Of a stretch of DNA of 64,000 bases, positions 57,889 to 64,000 are shown in pieces. Position 1 is the first letter of the stretch; each line of letters begins with the position of its first letter. A program made the translations under genes and the position numbers. The notes beneath the pieces were generated by a model. The model made no database searches. It was not told the origin of the DNA and saw nothing but the letters and a program-made list of their open reading frames with translations. Source of the DNA: CAVSRC01 sp963743015 (lineage in GTDB: Bacteria > Pseudomonadota > Alphaproteobacteria > Rhizobiales > Kaistiaceae). Location of the stretch: positions 177,201 to 241,200 of the forward strand of contig CAVUOD010000008.1 in assembly GCA_963743015.1 (NCBI GenBank). Reading direction: 5' to 3'.

Positions 57889-59064
57889 TCACCAATACGG
57901 GGTCCACGGGCGCGACAGCCGCGTCAGGCCCTCGAAATAGTAGTAATCGCCCCAGGTCACGCACTCGTCGACGCCTTCGCCGCGACAGGTGTTGAACGGG
58001 GTCTTCTTGGAATAGGTGCCGTGCAGCACGAAGCCGTTGGAAACGGCCGGGTCGGTGACGGCGTAGTTGCGCCACAGGCTGCCGAGCATCTGCCGCGCCA
58101 GCGTACGTAATTCGCCGGCGCGCTCTTTGTCGACGAGGCCGGCCATTTCCAGAAGGCCGCAAGCGACGATCGCGGCGGACGATGAATCGCGCGGCTCGTT
58201 GCCGTCGATGAAGGTCAGGTCCCAATAGGGCACCAGATCATCCGGCAGATGCTCGAGGTAATAGGCGAGCAGGTTCTCGAAGACGTCGAGATAGGCGGCT
58301 CGACGCTCGTTGCGATAGCACAGCGCCATGCCGGCGATCGCCCAGGCCTGGCCGCGCGCCCAGGCGCTCTCGTCGCGATAGCCTTGCGTGGTGGCGCCGC
58401 GCACCGGCGCGCCGGTCACCGGGTCCATGTAGAAGGTGTGGAAGGTCGAATGGTCAGGGCGGATGGAATTGGCGAGCGTCGTGTGCGCGTGCGCCAGCGC
58501 CTTCTCGCGATAATGGGGCTCGCCGCTCTCCTCGCTCGCCCAGAAAAGCAGACCCAGGTTCAGCAGGCCGTCGATGATGTAGCGGTAATTGCCGGGCTCG
58601 CCCATCGGCCCCCAGGCCTGGATGAACTGGCCCTTCTCGTGGAAGCGCTCGAGAAGCTGGTCGGCGGCCAGCAACGCCGCCCTGCGCCCGTCTTCGTCAC
58701 CCGTGAGCTTCCACGCCGCCACGCAACTCGGCGAATAGAGGAAGCCCATGTCGTGATGATCGGTGGCGATGCGGTTCTCGATCCGATGCAGGAAGCTCTG
58801 CACGTGGATTTGCGCAGCGTAACGCAACACCTTGTCGTCGGTCGCCTCATAGGCGAGCCAGATCGAGCCCGGCCAGAAGCCGGCGGTCCACTGCTCGTTG
58901 GGCACGGCCGGGTAGAAATTATCGACGCTGGAGTGGTTCTGCGCCGCATAGGTGAAGGTCGGCAGATTGCGCCTGACCTGCGCCACGACGGTGTCGATCG
59001 CGCGGGCGACCTCATCGTCGGTCATCGGCGGGCAGGCGTCGGAGCGCGCGGCAATATCGAGCAT
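57889..59064 (-). CDS. GH88 unsaturated glucuronyl hydrolase
   Basis: Cytoplasmic (alpha/alpha)6-barrel enzyme of 391 aa that hydrates and removes the 4,5-unsaturated uronic acid left by polysaccharide lyases. The two catalytic Asp candidates are D105 in ATDHHDMGFLYSPS and D165 in RYIIDGLLNLGLLFWAS, spaced as in characterised UGLs (D88/D149). ARGQAWAIAGMALCYRN and TWGDYYYFEGLTRL are family blocks. No signal peptide is seen, so it acts after import. AAGGA precedes the ATG; the stop is 4 bp before the ATPase gene. GH105 is a related alternative, but the DHHDMGFLYSPS pattern favours GH88. Confidence 0.87.
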   Translation of the reverse strand: MLDIAARSDACPPMTDDEVARAIDTVVAQVRRNLPTFTYAAQNHSSVDNFYPAVPNEQWTAGFWPGSIWLAYEATDDKVLRYAAQIHVQSFLHRIENRIATDHHDMGFLYSPSCVAAWKLTGDEDGRRAALLAADQLLERFHEKGQFIQAWGPMGEPGNYRYIIDGLLNLGLLFWASEESGEPHYREKALAHAHTTLANSIRPDHSTFHTFYMDPVTGAPVRGATTQGYRDESAWARGQAWAIAGMALCYRNERRAAYLDVFENLLAYYLEHLPDDLVPYWDLTFIDGNEPRDSSSAAIVACGLLEMAGLVDKERAGELRTLARQMLGSLWRNYAVTDPAVSNGFVLHGTYSKKTPFNTCRGEGVDECVTWGDYYYFEGLTRLSRPWTPYW

Positions 59065-59068
59065 CGCG

Positions 59069-59942
59069 CTATCCTTTCAGCCCCGTCGAGGCGATGCCTT
59101 CGACGAAGAAACGTTGCAGAGCGAGGAAGAGGATGAGGACCGGAATGAGCGACACCACCGACGCGGCCATGATCAGTCCGTATTCCTGCGTGTACTGGGT
59201 GATGAACATGCGGATGCCGATCTGGATCGTCTTGACCTCGGTCTTGGTCAGGTAGATCAGCGGCCCGAGGAAATCGTTCCAGGTGGTGACGAAAGTGAAG
59301 ATGGTCAGCGTCGAGATCGCCGGCATGGAAAGCGGCAGCATGATCCGCCACCAGATGCCATATTCGCTCATGCCGTCGATGCGCGCCGCCTCGCACAGCT
59401 CATCCGGGATCGACATGTAGAACTGGCGCATCAGAAACACGCCGAAGGCGGAGAATGCCTGCAGGCAGACGAGCGCGCCAAAGCGTGTTGTTGAGCCCGA
59501 AGCCCCGCATCATGATGAATTGCGGCACCATGTAGACCTGCCAGGGCATGGCAATGGTGGCGACGTAGGCGAGGAACAGCGTGTTGCGATAGGGGAAGCG
59601 CAGCTTGGCGAAGGCGTAGGCCGCGAAGCTCGAGGTGAGGAGCTGCAGCACGGTGACGATGATCGTCAGCTTGAAGGTGTTGTAGATGAACAGGGCCAGC
59701 GGGATCTTCGTCCAGATATCGACGAAGTTCTGCCAGCGTGGGTGCGACGGGATCCATTCGATGGGAAAGGCGAAGACGTCGCGGTTCAGCTTGAGCGAGG
59801 CGGAAAGCATCCACACGAACGGCGCCAGCATGGTCAGCGTGACCAGGATGACGATCACATAAGTGAGGATGAGGCCCCATTTCACGCGCTTCCTGGGGCG
59901 CTTGAGGGGCGCCGTGGCGGTCACGAAGGAAGTCGCGCTCAT
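59069..59942 (-). CDS. CUT1 ABC transporter permease 2 (one frame break)
   Basis: MalG-type permease of about 290 aa. The N-terminal span is LTYVIVILVTLTMLAPFVWM, the EAA loop EAARIDGMSEYGIWWRIMLP, and the C-terminus LQRFFVEGIASTGLKG. One extra base near 59477 separates the frames (GFGLNNTLW then ALVCLQAFSAFGVFLMRQFY). The start overlaps the upstream permease stop as ATGA. Confidence 0.88.
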
Positions 59943-60886
59943 GACGCCACGTCCTCCGAGCTTTCCCGCGTCAACCAGAACTGGACGATGGTGATGACGA
60001 GGACGAGCACGAAGAGGACCAGCGCCACCATGCTCGAATAGCCGAGGTCCCAGGAAACGAAGGCCTCGTTGTAGATGTGATAGACCAGCACCAGGGTCGC
60101 GGTTCCCGGTCCGCCCTGCGTGATCATGTAGATCTGATCGAACACCTTGAACGAGGTGATGGTCAGCATCACCGATACGAAGAAGGTGGTGGGAGCCAGT
60201 TGCGGCAGGGTGACGTACCAGAACTTCTGCCAGGCGGTGGCGCCGTCGATATTGGCCGCTTCATAGAGATCGGAGCTGATCCCTTGCAGGCCGGCAAGGT
60301 AGATCACCATGAAGTAGCCCATGTTCTTCCAAACCGAGAACATGATCACGGTGGCCATGGCCCAATGCCTGTCCGCCGCCCATCCGGGCAAATTCTTCGG
60401 ATCGACCCCGAAGTGATAGAGGACCATGTTCACCGGTCCGAAATCGGGGTTGAACATCATGTTCCAGACCACCGCCACCGCGATCAGCGACGCCACATAG
60501 GGGAAGAAGGCGACGGTGCGGAAGAAGTTGCGGGCGAAGATCTTCTGGTTGAGCAGGATGGCCAGCCCCAGCGAGCAGACCAGCGTCAGCGGCACCACGA
60601 AGCCGGTGTAGATGATCGTGTTCCAGAAGGCATCCTGGAACACCTTGTCGGAAAACAGCCGCCAGAAATTTGCCAGCCCGACGAACTTCATCGGGTTGGA
60701 GCCGTCCCAGTGCATGAACGCCAGCACGAAGGCGAAGACGATGGGACCGAGGGTGAACACCGCGAAGCCGATGAAGTTCGGTGCGATGAACGAATAGGCG
60801 GTGAGCGCGTTGCGCACCCGGCGCCAGCGCCGCGAGACGCGGGCGCGCGGCAGGACCGCAACCAGGGGCTCGGCGTAGGTGCTCAC
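59939..60886 (-). CDS. CUT1 ABC transporter permease 1
   Basis: MalF-type permease of about 315 aa. SFIAPNFIGFAVFTLGPIVF is the first span, EAANIDGATAWQKFWYVTLP the EAA loop, and MITQGGPGTATLVLVYHIYN a conserved periplasmic loop. GTG 60886 is chosen after GAGGAGG. It lies 17 bp after the lyase stop in the same operon. Confidence 0.9.
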   Translation of the reverse strand: MSTYAEPLVAVLPRARVSRRWRRVRNALTAYSFIAPNFIGFAVFTLGPIVFAFVLAFMHWDGSNPMKFVGLANFWRLFSDKVFQDAFWNTIIYTGFVVPLTLVCSLGLAILLNQKIFARNFFRTVAFFPYVASLIAVAVVWNMMFNPDFGPVNMVLYHFGVDPKNLPGWAADRHWAMATVIMFSVWKNMGYFMVIYLAGLQGISSDLYEAANIDGATAWQKFWYVTLPQLAPTTFFVSVMLTITSFKVFDQIYMITQGGPGTATLVLVYHIYNEAFVSWDLGYSSMVALVLFVLVLVITIVQFWLTRESSEDVAS

Positions 60887-60903
60887 CCTCTGCCCGCCTC
60901 CTC

Positions 60904-62742
60904 TCAACTGAGCCGCAGACGCAGATCGCGGCCCGCCAGCGGCACAAGCACGCGGAATATCCGCTCCGGCCAGGCCTGCCGCAAACGCGCGTCAGCTATT
61001 GCGATCTGCTCGACGCGGGGCTCTCCGGCGCCCGACAGCGCAATCTCGCCGAGATCGCCGACGATGATGCGCCCGGCCGACAGCGTCGGCGCCTCGCTCA
61101 GCATCAGCGACACTTCGGCCGCCCGCTCGCCGTCATGGTGGTCGGCGATCTCGATTGCCTCGCCCTTCACCAGCCGAACCGAGCGCCGGTAGCGCTGGAC
61201 CCCTGCCTCCGGCGGATAGGCGTTGGCAATGTCCATGCCGATCGAGCGACCCTGCTCGCCGAGATCGACGTCAACGTCTCTCGCCGCGAAGGCCGCGCCG
61301 GCACATTGCTGGATGCCTTCGAACGTCGGCAGATTGTGGAAGGCCGACTGCATCGTCCAGATGGCATAGCGCTCGGCCGAAAAGGTCTTGGCCGTATAGG
61401 TCTCGACGCCGACGTCGATGAGGAAGGGCCGGCCGTTCTTGTAGACGATCACGCTGCCGACATCGTTGTGATTGTGGCTGTCGCCATTGTCCCCTGCCTT
61501 GGCGGCGACCACAAAGCGCGCGTCGCGGGCAATGAACAGGCCGGTGCTCGGATAATAGATGTCGTGCGTCTCGACCGGCCGCTCACCGTAGGCGGCCATC
61601 TCCGGCGCCGTGGTGAGAGCCAGCAGCCGATGGAAGAGGTTGATCTCGTCAGGAAGCTCGGGCGCCGGGTTCCGCGCCGCGTCGCTCGCCGCCAGCGCGC
61701 ATAGCGGCTCCGAACCGACCGCCTTGCCGAACAGGAATTCCCGCGCCCCGCACGGCTCCAGCACGGCGGAGGCATCGGCGAAGTTGATGTACCAGGAATC
61801 CTTGACATGGACGTTGACGATGTACTCCGCCATGGCGCGGATCTTGGGCTCGTGCCAGAAGCCGGTGAACACGCCGGGCGCCACCGCGTCCATCACCCGC
61901 AGCGCCCCGAACAGCGAGAGCGCCGCATGGCGATAATAATGCGGGCCCTCGTCGCAGGCGCCGTCCTCGCCGTAATCCTTGAGAAAGGCGTCGAGGCTGT
62001 GAACCGCCTTGGCGACGACCGCGTGGCGCACCGCCTGCGTCGTCGGGCGTGTGAACGTGCTGATAAGGACGTTCTCGGTGCACCAGGCCGTCCAGTTGTT
62101 CATCGGCTCGTCGCCATCCCCCATCCACCAGAAATGCCGGTCGAGATAGGGCCGGGTGATGCGCGTCTCGATCTCGTCATCGATCCGCTGGACGATCCCG
62201 GGTGCGGCGGAATTGAGTGTGTCGCCGACGAGCGACGCGACGACGGAAAGCTGCGCCCCGGTCTCTGCCGCGAAGAGGTCGATCACCGGGCGGCTGGGGT
62301 CGGGCAGCGGATCGCAGGGCGCGTCGCGCACTTGCGTATTGTGTGCCGGCAACTGCCAGCCGCTTTCCTCGCAAGTGAGAACGATGCCGTCGATCAAGGC
62401 ATCGACGAAGCGGCCCCTGCCTTCGACCGCCTCGGCCAGCGCCAGAGCATTGATGCGGCGGCGGCGGGCGAAATAGGCGGTCTCATAGTCGATGCGGTTG
62501 CCGGTCCGGGTGAAGGCGCGATAGGCGCTGGCCGTCAGCGGCGGCCATGGCGCGCCGAGCGCCGCCTCGCCGTCGGCGATCAGTCGCGATTTGAGATGGC
62601 CAGGGATCGCCGTCCAATAGGTCCGGTCGCTCGCCGGCGGGGCCGGGATGAAGGCCGGCAAGACGTCTCCCAACTCCAGAAGGCAGTTGGTGACCCAAGA
62701 ATTCGGCCCTGCGCTCCGGCTGATTTGTGCCAAGCGGGACAC
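60904..62742 (-). CDS. Heparinase II/III-family polysaccharide lyase, cytoplasmic
   Basis: Probable uronate-glycan lyase, about 612 aa. The N-terminal alpha-helical toroid contains WTAWCTENVLIS and KDYGEDGACDEGPHYYRHAA; the C-terminal heparinase II/III sandwich carries GDNGDSHNHNDVGSVIVYKN and FLIDVGVETYTAKTFSAERY, with His and Tyr in catalytic and metal positions. No signal peptide is visible; GTG 62742 follows GGGAGGAAAC. A cytoplasmic lyase fits cleavage of imported oligosaccharides, giving the unsaturated ends for the GH88 enzyme. The substrate (glycosaminoglycan, alginate or other) is not decided by sequence. Confidence 0.85.
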   Translation of the reverse strand: MSRLAQISRSAGPNSWVTNCLLELGDVLPAFIPAPPASDRTYWTAIPGHLKSRLIADGEAALGAPWPPLTASAYRAFTRTGNRIDYETAYFARRRRINALALAEAVEGRGRFVDALIDGIVLTCEESGWQLPAHNTQVRDAPCDPLPDPSRPVIDLFAAETGAQLSVVASLVGDTLNSAAPGIVQRIDDEIETRITRPYLDRHFWWMGDGDEPMNNWTAWCTENVLISTFTRPTTQAVRHAVVAKAVHSLDAFLKDYGEDGACDEGPHYYRHAALSLFGALRVMDAVAPGVFTGFWHEPKIRAMAEYIVNVHVKDSWYINFADASAVLEPCGAREFLFGKAVGSEPLCALAASDAARNPAPELPDEINLFHRLLALTTAPEMAAYGERPVETHDIYYPSTGLFIARDARFVVAAKAGDNGDSHNHNDVGSVIVYKNGRPFLIDVGVETYTAKTFSAERYAIWTMQSAFHNLPTFEGIQQCAGAAFAARDVDVDLGEQGRSIGMDIANAYPPEAGVQRYRRSVRLVKGEAIEIADHHDGERAAEVSLMLSEAPTLSAGRIIVGDLGEIALSGAGEPRVEQIAIADARLRQAWPERIFRVLVPLAGRDLRLRLS

Positions 62743-62827
62743 GTTTCCTCCCTTGCCGAACCGGTGCCGGTCCCTTGCCGACAAGTCAGTCAGCCCCCCA
62801 ACGCAAAGTCAAGACATTTTCTCCAAT

Positions 62828-62853
62828 AATGCAATTTTGCATTATGAATGCAA
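62828..62853. promoter_or_regulatory. Putative LacI operator
   Basis: AATGCAA (62828-62834) and TTGCATT (62837-62843) form perfect arms around TT, and a further half-site AATGCAA lies at 62847-62853. The site is in an AT-rich gap between the divergent lyase operon (start 62742) and the LacI gene. The arms resemble LacI/GalR-type operators, so it likely lets the neighbouring LacI protein control both directions. Confidence 0.6.
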
Positions 62854-62961
62854 ATGTCGTATCTATTGGCACGTCTACGCCGGCATGCCATGAAAGCCGG
62901 CCTTCCGGCCGAACTGATCGCGCGGTTCCGGATGGCCGCCGCACAAGCGAGGATCCACTCG

Positions 62962-63999
62962 ATGGCCGCCCAAGAGGGTTCTCCCGAAACGAGTACGGCA
63001 GAGATCGGCCGCTCCGGCCGTGTCACCTTGCGCGACATCGCCGAGGCGGTGGGCGTGTCGATCAGCACGGCGTCGCGGGCCCTCAGCGGTGCTCCGGGAA
63101 TCTCGGGTGACGTGCGGTCCCAGATTCAATTGGCGGCCGAACGGCTGAACTATGCCGGTGCCGCCATCGGCACCGCGGCCGTGATCTCCGACCTCGAGCA
63201 CGTCGACAACAATGCCGGGGAATTCATGCTGGCGGTGCAGCGCGGCATGGCCAAGCGCGCAAGGGAATTGGGTCTGTCGCTTTCGATAAAGCTTGCCGGT
63301 CCGTCCAGGATGGCATGGTCGGCAGGCGACGATGCCATGGTCGGCTACCTCCTGCTGCATATGGAGCGTGAAGACATCATCGAGCACCTCGCCGCGCGCT
63401 CGATCCCGGCGGTCATCGTCAACGGCCGCGAACCGCTGATGCGCGTTGACGCCGTCGCGCCGGCCAATCGTACCGGAGGCTATCTCGGCGCACGTCATCT
63501 GATCACGCTCGGGCATAGGCGCATCCTCATGCTTGCTCATTCGCCGCGCGCCACTATCCGCGACCGTTTGGCGGGCAGCCGCTGGGCCATGGAGGAGGCG
63601 GGACTGGAAGTGGCGAGCGACGGGATTATCGATCTTGAGGCGATGCGCACCAATCTTGCCTACAACGCGGTGAAGCAGCGTCTCGATACCAAGCGTGGCC
63701 CGGACTTCACGGCCGTCTTGTGCTGCAACGATGCCTGTGCCTTCGGGGCCATGGCCGCTCTGTCTGAGGCGGGGCTGGACGTCCCCCGCGACGTATCCAT
63801 CGTCGGATTTGACGACATCCCGACGGCCGCGCTGAATTCGGTTCCGCTGACCACAATCCACGTCCAGGCCGAAGATGTCGGTGCACGAAGCGTCAGCCGG
63901 CTAATGGAAAGGATCCGGTCCCAGGACAGCCTGGCAACTTATACCGAGACCGCCGTCGAACTTGTGGTCCGCGCATCGACTGGTCCAGCGCGAAAGTGA
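62962..63999 (+). CDS. LacI-family transcriptional regulator
   Basis: Regulator of about 345 aa. HTH: VTLRDIAEAVGVSISTASRA then LSGAPGISGDVRSQI; hinge AAERLNYAG; periplasmic-binding-like effector domain with VLCCNDACAFGAMAALSEAG and DVSIVGFDDIPTAALNSVPL. ATG 62962 is chosen because GAGG lies nine bases upstream and LacI proteins begin close to the HTH; the frame itself reaches back to 62848, inside the operator. It is divergent from the lyase/GH88/importer operon and is its likely repressor, released by an oligosaccharide or breakdown product. Confidence 0.9.
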   Translation: MAAQEGSPETSTAEIGRSGRVTLRDIAEAVGVSISTASRALSGAPGISGDVRSQIQLAAERLNYAGAAIGTAAVISDLEHVDNNAGEFMLAVQRGMAKRARELGLSLSIKLAGPSRMAWSAGDDAMVGYLLLHMEREDIIEHLAARSIPAVIVNGREPLMRVDAVAPANRTGGYLGARHLITLGHRRILMLAHSPRATIRDRLAGSRWAMEEAGLEVASDGIIDLEAMRTNLAYNAVKQRLDTKRGPDFTAVLCCNDACAFGAMAALSEAGLDVPRDVSIVGFDDIPTAALNSVPLTTIHVQAEDVGARSVSRLMERIRSQDSLATYTETAVELVVRASTGPARK

Positions 64000-64000
64000 G

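Overview
The window is about 64 kb of GC-rich DNA densely packed with genes. It suggests a Hyphomicrobiales-type alphaproteobacterium: a TamA/TamB pair, many CUT1/CUT2 sugar ABC importers with IclR, GntR, LacI and TetR regulators, a RhaS/T/P/Q-like transporter and a rhizobial style of sugar-catabolic operons. The genus cannot be named from sequence alone. No tRNA, rRNA, CRISPR array, prophage or insertion sequence was seen.

Layout. 1-5.1 kb: a membrane protein and a very large secreted Cys-rich protein of unknown function. 5.2-16.1 kb: a divergent catabolic locus. On the minus strand are IclR, a Gfo/Idh/MocA dehydrogenase, an IolD-like ThDP enzyme, a split transketolase and an RpiB/LacAB-type isomerase. 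On the plus strand is a complete CUT1 sugar importer. A 14-bp perfect inverted repeat sits between the two arms. 16.2-17.9 kb: a D-Ala-D-Ala carboxypeptidase. 18.0-26.6 kb: a class II aldolase, a rhamnulokinase-like kinase, a second FGGY kinase and a CUT2 importer. 26.7-36.5 kb: a GntR/FadR-type regulator, a GH31 alpha-xylosidase-like enzyme, a MITE-like element, and a minus-strand operon of enolase-superfamily dehydratase, CUT1 importer without ATPase, rhamnose-type mutarotase and aldo/keto reductase. 36.8-46.5 kb: an MscS channel, TamA, TamB and TreZ. 46.7-52.8 kb: a TetR-linked operon of LolA-like protein, two FtsX/LolC-like permeases, ATPase and outer-membrane barrel. 52.9-64 kb: a LacI-linked operon for unsaturated uronate oligosaccharides (heparinase II/III-type lyase, GH88 hydrolase, DUF2264 protein, DUF624 protein and a full CUT1 importer).

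How it works together. Most of the window is carbohydrate scavenging: four separate ABC sugar importers, each beside its own regulator and enzymes. Two operons 9 kb apart (GntR/GH31 and dehydratase/mutarotase/AKR) share the palindrome TGATATATCA, so they are probably co-regulated by the GntR protein.

Data quality. At least 18 single-base frame breaks interrupt otherwise intact genes, and the catalytic motifs and family-like sequence continue cleanly after each one. Several fall in homopolymers or GC-dinucleotide runs. The simplest reading is residual indel error in the assembly, so broken genes are annotated here as full-span CDS with the break positions stated.
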